NCBI GenBank assembly: GCA_964496245.1
Contig: CAZBZG010000235.1
Span: 1-7,515, forward strand
DNA: 7,515 nucleotides
Reading direction: 5' to 3'
Origin: CAZBZG01 sp964496245
GTDB lineage: Bacteria > Planctomycetota > SZUA-567
The notes under the pieces are model-generated. The model made no database searches. It had not been told where the DNA came from and saw only the letters and a program-made list of their open reading frames with translations. Made by a program: the position numbers and the translations under genes. Every line of letters begins with the position of its first letter. The stretch's first letter is position 1. Below, in pieces: positions 1 through 5,348 of this stretch.

Positions 1-1
1 G

Positions 2-208
2 GACGTGCGTCAGCCCCAGGAGAACCTGGCGCCGCAGGTGCGTGTGCGGGTCCGCCTGAAACGCCCGAAAGCCGAGGAAACGCCCACGACCGAGCCTGAG
101 AAGACGCGAGCGAACGCGGCCGACACGCGCGAGGAACCGGAATCCGTTGCGCCGCCCGCACGTCGGCGCCGGCCCTATCGTCATCCATCGGCCGATCTTG
201 AGGAGTGA
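2..208 (+). CDS. C-terminal end of unidentified charged protein (5' end outside window)
   Basis: The reading frame is open from the first bases of the window to a TGA at 206-208, so this is probably the tail of a longer gene. About 68 residues are visible. They are low-complexity and highly charged, rich in Arg, Lys, Glu, Pro and Thr, with a run of four arginines near the end (PARRRRPYR). This looks like a disordered basic/acidic tail and shows no recognisable domain. A GTG at position 5 could in principle start a small protein, but no ribosome binding site is visible for it. The gene ends 7 bp before the HAD gene. Its last codons (GAGGAG) double as that gene's Shine-Dalgarno sequence, so the two are probably co-transcribed and translationally coupled. 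No function can be assigned. Confidence 0.5.
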   Translation, partial: DVRQPQENLAPQVRVRVRLKRPKAEETPTTEPEKTRANAADTREEPESVAPPARRRRPYRHPSADLEE

Positions 209-215
209 GCCGCGC

Positions 216-824
216 ATGGCCGCCATCGAGGCCGTACTCTTCGACCTGGGCCGGGTGCTCGTGGCCATCGACCTGTCGCGCGGCCTCTTCGCCCGGCTCG
301 CCGCCACCACCGATCAGACGCCGGACGCCGTGGTCGCCCAGTTGCGCCGACACGGGCTCTTCGTGCGCTACTGCCGCGGCGAGCTCACGCCGCCCGCCTT
401 CCACGAGGCCGTCTGCGACGAGACAGGTCTCGACCTCGCCTACGACGAGTTCGTCCGTCTCTGGTGCGAGCCCTTCAGCCTCATGCCGGGCATGGAAGAC
501 CTGATGCGGGAAGTGGCCGCGCGCATGCCCGTGGGCATACTGTCGGACACCGATCCCCTGCACTGGGAGCACCTGCGCGCACGCTTTCCCTTTCTCGCCG
601 AGCTCGCCCGCCCCACGCTCAGCTACGAACTCGGCCAGATGAAGCCCGCGCCCGAGGTCTACCGCATCGCCGCCCGCCGCCTGGGCGCGGCGCCCGGCGC
701 CTGCTTCTTCACGGACGACCTAGCGGCCAACGTCGACGGCGCGCGCGCCGTGGGCATGGCGGCCGAGGTCTTCCGCAGCGCAGACGAGTTGCGAAGCCAG
801 TTGCACGCGCGCAGCGTGCTCTGA
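216..824 (+). CDS. HAD-superfamily hydrolase, YihX-like (HAD-IA)
   Basis: This 202-residue protein is the usual length for small HAD-IA phosphatases. The motifs appear in order. Motif I is VLFDLGRVLV with the probable nucleophile Asp10. The motif II serine/threonine is in GILSDTD (Ser110). The motif III lysine is in LGQMKPAPEVY (Lys143). Motif IV is FFTDDLAANVDGA (Asp167, Asp168). Residues of about 15-90 fit an alpha-helical C1 cap. The spacing and wording resemble E. coli YihX, an alpha-glucose-1-phosphate phosphatase; as there, the residue two after the nucleophile is Gly (Gly12) rather than the common second Asp. This suggests a cytoplasmic phosphomonoesterase acting on a small metabolite such as a sugar phosphate, but the substrate is inference. 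The ATG at 216 is chosen because the hydrophobic motif I strand follows directly and GAGGAG lies just upstream. The in-frame extension back to 147 would add low-complexity sequence overlapping the previous gene. Confidence 0.85.
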   Translation: MAAIEAVLFDLGRVLVAIDLSRGLFARLAATTDQTPDAVVAQLRRHGLFVRYCRGELTPPAFHEAVCDETGLDLAYDEFVRLWCEPFSLMPGMEDLMREVAARMPVGILSDTDPLHWEHLRARFPFLAELARPTLSYELGQMKPAPEVYRIAARRLGAAPGACFFTDDLAANVDGARAVGMAAEVFRSADELRSQLHARSVL

Positions 825-849
825 GGTCTCCCTTGCGCAGGAACGCCCC

Positions 850-1728
850 ATGCCCGCCGACGACTCCGACCGTTCGCATCTCGATGTCCAGCAAATCGGC
901 CGCGCAGCCGGGCCTGAGGCGCCCACCCGCATCGTGCCGGTCTTCACGGGCCTCGGCGTGATCGAGGTCAAAGGGCACTACCTCTACCGCCCCCACCGGC
1001 ACGAGGAGTACGAAGTCATCCTGGTCGACCGCGGGCGCTACCGCTGCCGCGTCAACGACGTGCCCCTCGACCTCGGCCGCGACGACATCCTGCTCGTCAA
1101 CGTCGGCGACCTGCACGAGGACGTGTGCGAACCGCCGCTGCGCTATTTCGGCCTGCGCTTCCATTTCGATCCCCGCTGGTACGGCACGGACCCCCCGGAA
1201 CTCCTCGCGCCCGCGGCCACGGCCGCCCAGCAGTGGGTCCACGCCGACCGCAGGGTCTTCTGGCCGCTCGTCGAGGGCATCGTGCGCGAGGCCGAGCGCG
1301 GGGACGCCATGGCCCCGCACCTCCAGGACGCCCTGCTCGAACAGTTCTTCTGGGCGCTCGTGCGCGCGCTGCCGGAAGAGGCCATTTCGGACCGCTTCCT
1401 CGACCTCTCCGCGGACCAGGCTCTGCCCACGCAGCTCCGGCGCCTCTTCTGCGCGCACATGGATCAGCCCCTCACGGTCGCCGAGATGGCCGAGAAGCTC
1501 CACCGCAGCGAGAGCTCCCTCGCTCACGAGTGCAAGCGGCTCTTGGGCGACTCGCCCGCGCGCCTCTTCCTGCGGTGCCGGCTCGAGCGGGCCAAGGCGC
1601 TGCTCGCCAACTCGGCCATGTCCGTCAAAGAGGTGGCTGCGCGCGTGGGCTTCCAGGATCCCTACCACTTCTCCCGCGCCTTCAAGCAAGCCTTCGGTCG
1701 CCCGCCGTCCCAGATGCGTCAAGCCTGA
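850..1728 (+). CDS. AraC-family transcriptional regulator with N-terminal cupin sensor
   Basis: This 292-residue protein has the standard two-domain AraC layout. Residues about 35-105 form a cupin-like effector domain, with the typical HRHEEYEVILVDRGRYRC strand, a glycine-aspartate turn (DLGRDDILLVNVGDLHE) and a final beta strand (RYFGLRFHF). Residues about 190-292 form the AraC/XylS DNA-binding domain. It has a first helix-turn-helix around 209-230 (LTVAEMAEKLHRSESSL) and a second around 258-281 (SVKEVAARVGFQDPYHFSRAFKQAFG), which matches the family signature closely. The start has a weak AGGAA-type site about 8 bp upstream. The gene lies 25 bp after the HAD gene and is probably in the same transcript. 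It precedes, in the same orientation, the isomerase/dehydrogenase pair starting at 1945. It is therefore the likely regulator of that operon, sensing a sugar or related metabolite; the effector is unknown. Confidence 0.92.
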   Translation: MPADDSDRSHLDVQQIGRAAGPEAPTRIVPVFTGLGVIEVKGHYLYRPHRHEEYEVILVDRGRYRCRVNDVPLDLGRDDILLVNVGDLHEDVCEPPLRYFGLRFHFDPRWYGTDPPELLAPAATAAQQWVHADRRVFWPLVEGIVREAERGDAMAPHLQDALLEQFFWALVRALPEEAISDRFLDLSADQALPTQLRRLFCAHMDQPLTVAEMAEKLHRSESSLAHECKRLLGDSPARLFLRCRLERAKALLANSAMSVKEVAARVGFQDPYHFSRAFKQAFGRPPSQMRQA

Positions 1729-1754
1729 GCCCAACGAGCCGAGCGTGCGGAAAT

Positions 1755-1792
1755 GTTCATGCCTTTTGCGGGCCGGTCCATTGTGCAGGTCA
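1755..1792 (+). promoter_or_regulatory. Candidate AraC-type direct half-sites upstream of the TIM-barrel/dehydrogenase operon
   Basis: Two similar hexamers, GTTCAT at 1755-1760 and GTCCAT at 1776-1781, lie in the same orientation exactly 21 bp apart, two helical turns. The second overlaps the predicted -35 box. AraC-family activators commonly bind direct half-sites spaced by about 21 bp, with the proximal one touching the -35 element. Similarity outside the six-base core is poor, so the site is only a candidate. Confidence 0.3.
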
Positions 1793-1810
1793 CGCGCCGT
1801 CGGCTATAGT
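1781..1810 (+). promoter_or_regulatory. Predicted sigma-70 promoter for the TIM-barrel/dehydrogenase operon
   Basis: A TTGTGC -35-like box (1781-1786) and a TATAGT -10 box (1805-1810) are separated by 18 bp. The -35 box matches TTGACA poorly beyond TTG, as expected for an activator-dependent promoter. The -10 box is one base from consensus and stands out in GC-rich surroundings. The start point would fall near 1816-1818, leaving a leader of about 128 nt before the ATG at 1945. Confidence 0.5.
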
Positions 1811-1906
1811 TCGAGCATGCATCCCGCGGTCGGCGTCTGCGCGAGCGGAATCGAGCCCACGGTTCTGCAGGGGACGGACGCCGGGGATCCCGCGGACCGA
1901 TGGACC

Positions 1907-1928
1907 GCCGGCGCCCTGAGGCGCCGGC
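1907..1928 (+). promoter_or_regulatory. Strong leader hairpin next to the ribosome binding site
   Basis: GCCGGCGCC (1907-1915) and GGCGCCGGC (1920-1928) form a perfect 9-bp GC stem closed by a four-base loop, CTGA. The Shine-Dalgarno GGAG (1934-1937) starts only five bases after the stem, and the ATG follows at 1945. No T-run follows, so it is unlikely to be a terminator. It may stabilise the mRNA 5' region or modulate access to the ribosome binding site. Confidence 0.5.
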
Positions 1929-1944
1929 CAGCCGGAGACACACC

Positions 1945-2688
1945 ATGAGCGGACCCCAGGACTGGGCGGTGCAGAGCTACTGCTTCCGCGGATTCGACGA
2001 CAACCCCACGGTGGCCGAGAAGGTCAAGGCGATCGGCCTCAGCCGGATCGAGGTCTGCGGCAAGCACGCCGACTTCGCGGACGAGAGCACCTTCGACAAG
2101 GTCATCGCCGACTACCGCGATGCGGGCGTGAAGATCATCAGCATCGGCGTGCAGGGCTTTCGAAACGATCCGGCGACCGAGGAGAAGTTCTTCCGCTTCG
2201 CCCAGCAGGCCGGCGCAAAAGTCATGAGCGTGGACGTCTCCCCCGACAGCGTACCGGACAGCCTGAAGACGGCCGAACGGCTCGCCGATCAGTACGATCT
2301 CACCCTCGGCATCCACAACCACGGCGGCCGCCACTGGCTGGGCTCCTCGCAGATGCTCGGAACGATCTTCGGCCAGACCAGCCCTCGCATCGGCCTCATG
2401 CTCGACACGGCCTGGGCGCTCGACAGCGGCGAAGATCCGCTGGCCATGGTCGACCGGTTCGCCGACCGGCTGGTCGGTCTCCACATCAAGGATTTCGTGT
2501 TCGATCGCGCGCGCAAGCCGGAGGACGTGGTGGTGGGCACCGGCAACCTGCCGCTCGACAAGCTCGCAGCCAAGCTCGCGGAGCTCGACTTCGACGGCGC
2601 TTTGATCCTCGAGTACGAAGGGGACGTGGACAATCCCGTACCCGCCCTGACCGCGTGCGTCCAGGCCATGCAGAAGGAGATGACATGA
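1945..2688 (+). CDS. Sugar-phosphate isomerase/epimerase-like TIM-barrel protein (xylose isomerase-like, AP_endonuc_2 fold)
   Basis: This 247-residue protein is the usual length for the xylose isomerase-like TIM-barrel family, which includes IolE-, Hyi- and epimerase-like enzymes. Features in order are a first strand/loop (QSYCFRGF), IEVCGKHADF with Glu36 at the end of strand 2, SIGVQGF near 66-72, the HNHGG motif at 124-128, LMLDTAWAL with Asp154, LVGLHIKDF with His180 and Asp183, and a final ILEYEGD with Glu223. These acidic and histidine residues at strand ends are those that bind the divalent metal and the sugar in this fold. The enzyme is expected to be cytoplasmic and to isomerise or epimerise a sugar, keto-sugar or inositol-like substrate; the exact reaction cannot be read from sequence. 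The ATG at 1945 has GGAG seven bases upstream; longer in-frame starts (1900) fall within the leader hairpin region. The gene overlaps the next by ATGA, implying translational coupling. Confidence 0.88.
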   Translation: MSGPQDWAVQSYCFRGFDDNPTVAEKVKAIGLSRIEVCGKHADFADESTFDKVIADYRDAGVKIISIGVQGFRNDPATEEKFFRFAQQAGAKVMSVDVSPDSVPDSLKTAERLADQYDLTLGIHNHGGRHWLGSSQMLGTIFGQTSPRIGLMLDTAWALDSGEDPLAMVDRFADRLVGLHIKDFVFDRARKPEDVVVGTGNLPLDKLAAKLAELDFDGALILEYEGDVDNPVPALTACVQAMQKEMT

Positions 2689-3896
2689 CCGATCCCATCC
2701 GACTCGCCCTCGTGGGCTGCGGCTGGATCTCGAACAACCACGTGCGCGCCTACCGGGACCTGATGGAACGCGGGTGCGACACCTTCACCGTGACCGCAGT
2801 CGTCGACCCCCAAGCCGAGGCAGCCGCGCGCCAGGCCGAGGCCATCGGCGCATTTCAAGGCACCGAGCCCAGGACATTCGGGAGCATCGAGGCGCTCGTG
2901 GGCGCGGACGCGGCCGACGCGGCGGACCTCTGCATCCCGCACTGCTTCCACCACACGGCCGCGGCCGAGGCGCTCGCCGGCGACCTGCACGTGCTCCTGG
3001 AGAAGCCGCTGGGACTGACCGTGGCTGCGAGCCGTTCCATCCTGGCGGCCGCGCGCGAGCGGGGCAAGGTGCTCGCCACGGCAGAGAACGTCCGGCGCAC
3101 GCGCACATGCCGCGCCTGCGCCTGGGCCATGACCCAGGACAAGGCCATCGGCGAGGTGCGAGCCGCGGACGTGGTCTTCCTCCGGCACAGCCCCCTCGAC
3201 CTCGACGACCCCAAGTTCAAGTGGCGCGCGGTCAAGACCCTGACCGGCGGCGGCATGATCATGGACAGCGGCGCGCATCTGACCGACATGATGCTGGTGC
3301 TCTTCGGCGAACCGGAGAGCATCTACTGTACCATGAGCACGCTCGCGCCCATGCCCATTGCGGACGTGCCCATCCTGGGCGAGGCGGTGGTGGACGTGGA
3401 AGACGAGTGGCACGCGGTCATCTGTTTCAAGAACGGCGTGCGCCTCACCTGGACCTTCTCGCGCGTCTGCCCGGGCGACGAGGCCGCACACGGCAAGTAT
3501 TACGGGAGCGACGGCACGTTCGTGGACACGGGCTTTGTCATGCACCCCTTCCAGGGGGGCGGCGAGATCCACCGGGCCGACGGCTCGGTCGTGCCCTACG
3601 AGGAGATCGAGGCCCGGTACCTCGCCAGCCTCAGCCAGGAAGAGACCGACCGCCTCTTTCCTTACGGCGCGACCGACGGCTTCAGCGTGGAAGTCTGGGA
3701 CTTCATCCACGCCATTGCCACGGGCGATCCCGTGGAACTCGACGGCGAGGCAGGGCTGCGCGCCAAGGCGCTTTCGATCGCCTGTTACGAATCGGCCACT
3801 CTGGGCGCCCCCGTCCGCTACGACGACGTGCTCGCCGGCCGCGTGCGTGCCTATCAGGAACCCATCGACGCCTACTGGCAGCTGGCGGCCGTGTGA
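2685..3896 (+). CDS. Gfo/Idh/MocA-family NAD(P)-dependent oxidoreductase
   Basis: This 403-residue protein is typical in length for the family. The N-terminal Rossmann domain opens with LALVGCGWISNNH (dinucleotide-binding Gly11 and Gly13, His19) and VVDPQ at the end of strand 2 (Asp41). The diagnostic LLEKPLG (Glu106-Lys107-Pro108) follows at the cofactor-nicotinamide site. The C-terminal substrate domain contains GGGMIMDSGAHLTDMM, where Asp194, His198 and Asp201 match the conserved DxGxHxxD catalytic pattern. The protein is probably a cytoplasmic dehydrogenase that oxidises a hydroxyl of a sugar, polyol or glycoside with NAD(P). The start at 2685 gives a four-base ATGA overlap with the TIM-barrel gene and has AAGGAGA at 2674-2680. 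Such isomerase-dehydrogenase pairs are common in sugar or inositol catabolism and in 3-keto-sugar chemistry; which applies here is not determinable. The nearby AraC protein is the plausible regulator. Confidence 0.93.
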   Translation: MTDPIRLALVGCGWISNNHVRAYRDLMERGCDTFTVTAVVDPQAEAAARQAEAIGAFQGTEPRTFGSIEALVGADAADAADLCIPHCFHHTAAAEALAGDLHVLLEKPLGLTVAASRSILAAARERGKVLATAENVRRTRTCRACAWAMTQDKAIGEVRAADVVFLRHSPLDLDDPKFKWRAVKTLTGGGMIMDSGAHLTDMMLVLFGEPESIYCTMSTLAPMPIADVPILGEAVVDVEDEWHAVICFKNGVRLTWTFSRVCPGDEAAHGKYYGSDGTFVDTGFVMHPFQGGGEIHRADGSVVPYEEIEARYLASLSQEETDRLFPYGATDGFSVEVWDFIHAIATGDPVELDGEAGLRAKALSIACYESATLGAPVRYDDVLAGRVRAYQEPIDAYWQLAAV

Positions 3897-3940
3897 GGCC
3901 GGCTCACAATCGGCCGTGAGAACACCGACAGCCAACCGCG

Positions 3941-3970
3941 GGGAGGGGCGCGCTTCTGCCCGTCCCTCCC
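3941..3970 (+). terminator. GC-rich hairpin, probable operon end
   Basis: GGGAGGGGCG (3941-3950) pairs with CGTCCCTCCC (3961-3970) over ten base pairs with one G-U wobble, around a ten-base loop. It begins 45 nt after the oxidoreductase stop codon. No T-tract follows (TCAGG), so it is either a non-canonical GC-rich terminator or a 3' end stabilising structure. Confidence 0.45.
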
Positions 3971-4043
3971 TCAGGTGGACCTCCGCATCGCGTTGGCCAT
4001 ATGGCAGGCCTCGACCCGCCCCGCGCCTGCCCGCAACGCGCCC

Positions 4044-4072
4044 TTGCCCCTCCGCCCGTTTTGCAGTATGAT
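4044..4072 (+). promoter_or_regulatory. Predicted sigma-70 promoter for the glycosyltransferase-like gene
   Basis: TTGCCC (4044-4049) and TATGAT (4067-4072) are separated by the ideal 17 bp; the -10 box differs from TATAAT at one position. A start near 4079 would give a leader of about 65 nt. That leader contains a 7-bp hairpin, CCTGCCT (4101-4107) with AGGCAGG (4114-4120), ending ten bases before the GGAGG ribosome binding site. Confidence 0.55.
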
Positions 4073-4144
4073 CCTCCGCCGCGTTCGATCCCGCGTCTGC
4101 CCTGCCTCGGCGCAGGCAGGCCACGCCCCGGAGGCCCGCCGTCT

Positions 4145-4753
4145 GTGAGCGACAAACGCAAGACATCCCGCCGCTTCGTACGCCCCCTGTGGATCGAAGG
4201 GGTGAGCGCGATTGTGCCGGTGGCGAACGATGCCCAGCAACTCAGCCGCTTCCTCACGCACCTCACCCGATGCGCGGTGCTCGAGGTACTCGTCTGCGAC
4301 ATGGGCAGCACGGACGAGACCTGCGCCATCGCGCGCGGATCCGGAGCCCACGTCTTCCGCACGGCAGGCAGCTTGTCCGACGCGTTCAACAAGGCGGCCT
4401 TTCACGCGCGCGGGTCAGCCCTCTGGTTTCTGAGCCCGGCCGTGCAGCCGCCGCGTCAAGCCGGCTATCGGGTCCTGGACGCGCTGGCTGTTCCCGACGT
4501 GGCCGCCGGCTTCTTCCCCGCCCAATCCGCGCGGCTGTCCCTCACGGGTTGGTGCCGCACGGGCTGGTGGAACCAGCAGGCGTTCCTCTTCCACCGCATA
4601 CGCCTGGAGCACGCGCCCTTTGTCTCGCACGCCATGTTCGCGCGGACCGACGGCTGCCCGGAAGGCCCCCGCCCCCTGGCGGCCGTGCTCAAGCGAATCC
4701 GCAAAGACCGCCAGGTCGTGGATCTGTCCACGCCGGTGCGGGTCTGGTTCTGA
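4145..4753 (+). CDS. Family-2-like glycosyltransferase (TIGR04283-like), lacking the usual acidic metal motif
   Basis: From the GTG at 4145 the protein has 202 residues. GGAGG at 4130-4134 lies ten bases upstream and supports this start over the in-frame ATG at 4001, whose translation is proline/arginine-rich and would begin upstream of the predicted promoter. The N-terminal half is GT-A-like: VSAIVPVAND at 20-29, LEVLVCDMGSTDET at 46-59 (nucleotide-binding strand-turn), then ARGSGAHVF and a LSDAFNKAAFHARGSALWFLSP segment. In the TIGR04283 glycosyltransferases this last strand usually ends in an acidic HAD-type motif; here it reads LSPAVQPP (97-103). A later WWNQQAFLFHR (141-151) aligns with the family's GDQ-FVRR segment but has Asn for Asp. 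The protein may have altered donor or metal use, or be inactive. It stands alone between hairpins with its own promoter. Partner genes for a glycan pathway are not evident here. Confidence 0.68.
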   Translation: MSDKRKTSRRFVRPLWIEGVSAIVPVANDAQQLSRFLTHLTRCAVLEVLVCDMGSTDETCAIARGSGAHVFRTAGSLSDAFNKAAFHARGSALWFLSPAVQPPRQAGYRVLDALAVPDVAAGFFPAQSARLSLTGWCRTGWWNQQAFLFHRIRLEHAPFVSHAMFARTDGCPEGPRPLAAVLKRIRKDRQVVDLSTPVRVWF

Positions 4754-4783
4754 GCGATTGCCGCCCGACGGAGCTCTGCGCCG

Positions 4784-4855
4784 CGGTCGCGCCCCCTCGT
4801 CCCCTTGTTCCAAGCGGCGTGATCCCGCTTCCCCGCGGCGTGACCGGCGCGACCG
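4784..4855 (+). repeat. Perfect 10-bp inverted repeat with long loop, possible terminator
   Basis: CGGTCGCGCC (4784-4793) is exactly complementary to GGCGCGACCG (4846-4855), with 52 nt between them, followed by TTTCAAAA. The loop contains a direct repeat, GCGGCGTGA at 4814-4822 and 4835-4843, with a 21-bp period. The structure starts 30 nt after the glycosyltransferase stop and ends just before the tRNA promoter, so it could end the upstream transcript. Confidence 0.4.
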
Positions 4856-4866
4856 TTTCAAAACGC

Positions 4867-4895
4867 TTGCATGCCCGCCCGCGATCTGCTATAAG
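4867..4895 (+). promoter_or_regulatory. Promoter of tRNA-Tyr
   Basis: TTGCAT (4867-4872) and TATAAG (4890-4895) are separated by 17 bp. The AT-rich GTTTCAAAAC just upstream could act as an UP-like element. The GC-rich stretch after the -10 box (GGCGG) is typical of stringently controlled stable-RNA promoters. The start point near 4902 lies about eight bases before the mature tRNA. Confidence 0.65.
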
Positions 4896-4909
4896 GGCGG
4901 ATCCCGTAC

Positions 4910-4994
4910 GGGGGGATGCCCGAGTGGTTAAAGGGGACGGACTGTAAATCCGTTGGCTCTGCCTACAGAGGTTCAAATCCTCTTCCCCCCACCA
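4910..4994 (+). tRNA. tRNA-Tyr (anticodon GTA), CCA encoded
   Basis: The 85-nt cloverleaf can be built completely. The acceptor stem is GGGGGGA (4910-4916) with TCCCCCC (4984-4990), followed by discriminator A and encoded CCA (4992-4994). The D-arm starts CCCGAGTGGTTAAA. The anticodon stem is ACGGA/TCCGT (4937-4941, 4949-4953), with loop CTGTAAA and anticodon GTA at 4944-4946. A 13-nt variable region (4954-4966) is consistent with a bacterial type II tRNA-Tyr. The T-arm is AGAGG-TTCAAAT-CCTCT (4967-4983). It stands alone; no second tRNA or EF-Tu gene follows. Confidence 0.96.
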
Positions 4995-4998
4995 ACCT

Positions 4999-5038
4999 GC
5001 GAGGCCCCGCGGGCCGCGAGGTCTGCGGGGCGCCTCGC
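4999..5038 (+). terminator. Hairpin after tRNA-Tyr, candidate terminator
   Basis: GCGAGGCCCCGC (4999-5010) pairs with GCGGGG (5025-5030) and CCTCGC (5033-5038), with a two-base CG bulge and a 14-nt loop, starting four bases after the CCA end. No T-tract follows, so it may be a processing or Rho-type 3' end rather than a canonical intrinsic terminator. Confidence 0.4.
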
Positions 5039-5091
5039 TCGTGCGCCTCACTGCGGCCGTCCTGCGAGGAATTCTTTCTTGCATAATCCTC

Positions 5092-5119
5092 TTGCACCGA
5101 ATCTTGCGGGGCCTATGGT
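5092..5119 (+). promoter_or_regulatory. Predicted promoter ahead of the inserted element and decayed small gene
   Basis: TTGCAC (5092-5097) and TATGGT (5114-5119) are separated by 16 bp. No other gene starts between here and the small remnant gene at 5369, so this was probably its promoter before the MITE inserted into the leader. Apart from this and the hairpin at 4999-5038, I see nothing in 4995-5176. Confidence 0.4.
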
Positions 5120-5176
5120 ATAGGGCTCGTGCGCGGGCACGCATCTCACCGTGCGCGTACCGCCGCGAGTGCCGTC

Positions 5177-5184
5177 CTTTTCCT
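5177..5184 (+). repeat. Left copy of 8-bp target-site duplication (CTTTTCCT)
   Basis: CTTTTCCT directly abuts the left terminal inverted repeat that starts at 5185. The same octamer abuts the right terminus at 5349-5356. The match is exact and ends precisely at the element borders, as expected for a duplicated insertion target. Confidence 0.75.
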
Positions 5185-5226
5185 GGCCTGGTTCAGATTT
5201 GGGTAACACAATGAAGGGTGCAGTTT

Positions 5227-5250
5227 GTAGCACCGGCACTCCTGCCTGTG
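5227..5250 (+). repeat. REP-like unit 1 (GTAG head plus stem-loop)
   Basis: A GTAG head (5227-5230) is followed by CACCGGC (5231-5237), loop ACTCCT, and GCCTGTG (5244-5250). This gives a stem with six pairs and one C-T mismatch. A GTAG-type tetranucleotide next to an imperfect palindrome is the organisation of REP sequences mobilised by TnpA-REP (RAYT) enzymes. No RAYT gene is in this window. Confidence 0.6.
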
Positions 5251-5270
5251 GAGCGCCTCACGGATTCGGC

Positions 5271-5294
5271 CCCAGGCAGGAGTGCCTGGGCTAC
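5271..5294 (-). repeat. REP-like unit 2, inverted partner
   Basis: On the minus strand this reads GTAG, then CCCAGGC, loop ACTCCT, GCCTGGG: a perfect 7-bp stem with the same loop as unit 1. It faces unit 1 across a 20-bp spacer (5251-5270), giving a REPIN/BIME-like doublet. Compared with unit 1 the second stem pair changes from A-T to C-G, preserving pairing. Confidence 0.6.
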
Positions 5295-5348
5295 AAACCG
5301 CCTCGTAGCGCGCGTGTCACCCAAACCGGCGGACTTCTGAACCAGGCC

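Larger units (their letters stand above)
5185..5348. mobile_element. MITE-like near-palindromic element, 164 bp, with terminal inverted repeats and 8-bp duplication
   Basis: The left end GGCCTGGTTCAGA (5185-5197) is exactly complementary to the right end TCTGAACCAGGCC (5336-5348). A second paired block follows inside: TTTGGGTAACAC (5198-5209) against GTGTCACCCAAA (5314-5325), with one mismatch; the right arm carries ten extra bases (5326-5335) between the blocks. A third paired block is the 26-bp inverted pair 5223-5248/5273-5298, with two mismatches. The element has no coding capacity, so a transposase would have to act in trans. The flanking 8-bp CTTTTCCT duplication indicates transposition, probably by a DDE transposase; several IS families make 8-bp duplications and I cannot name the parent. 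The single strand could fold into one long hairpin, or the DNA into a cruciform. Confidence 0.78.

Noticed and set aside
709..1734. A 341-codon minus-strand open frame opposite the HAD and AraC genes
   Set aside because: It is a shadow of the AraC gene's codon bias: no recognisable domain, no ribosome binding site, and it overlaps well-supported genes.
4001..4144. N-terminal extension of the glycosyltransferase-like gene from the ATG at 4001
   Set aside because: The added residues are Pro/Arg-rich and non-conserved, the segment contains the predicted promoter and leader hairpin, and the GTG at 4145 has a GGAGG site.
2289..4166. A 625-codon open frame on the minus strand opposite the TIM-barrel and oxidoreductase genes
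   Set aside because: It lies antisense to two proteins with clear family motifs. Its translation is rich in His, Arg, Gly and Val without any domain, as expected for the mirror frame of GC-rich coding DNA.
4972..4994. tRNA-Tyr 3' end as an integration attachment site
   Set aside because: No second copy of the T-arm/acceptor 3' sequence is seen in the window, and no integrase gene is present. The nearby mobile element carries its own terminal repeats and duplication.
5185..5348. The inverted repeats as a CRISPR array or a bidirectional terminator
   Set aside because: There are only two repeat units and they are inverted, with no regular spacers. The exact flanking duplication at the borders is better explained by transposition.
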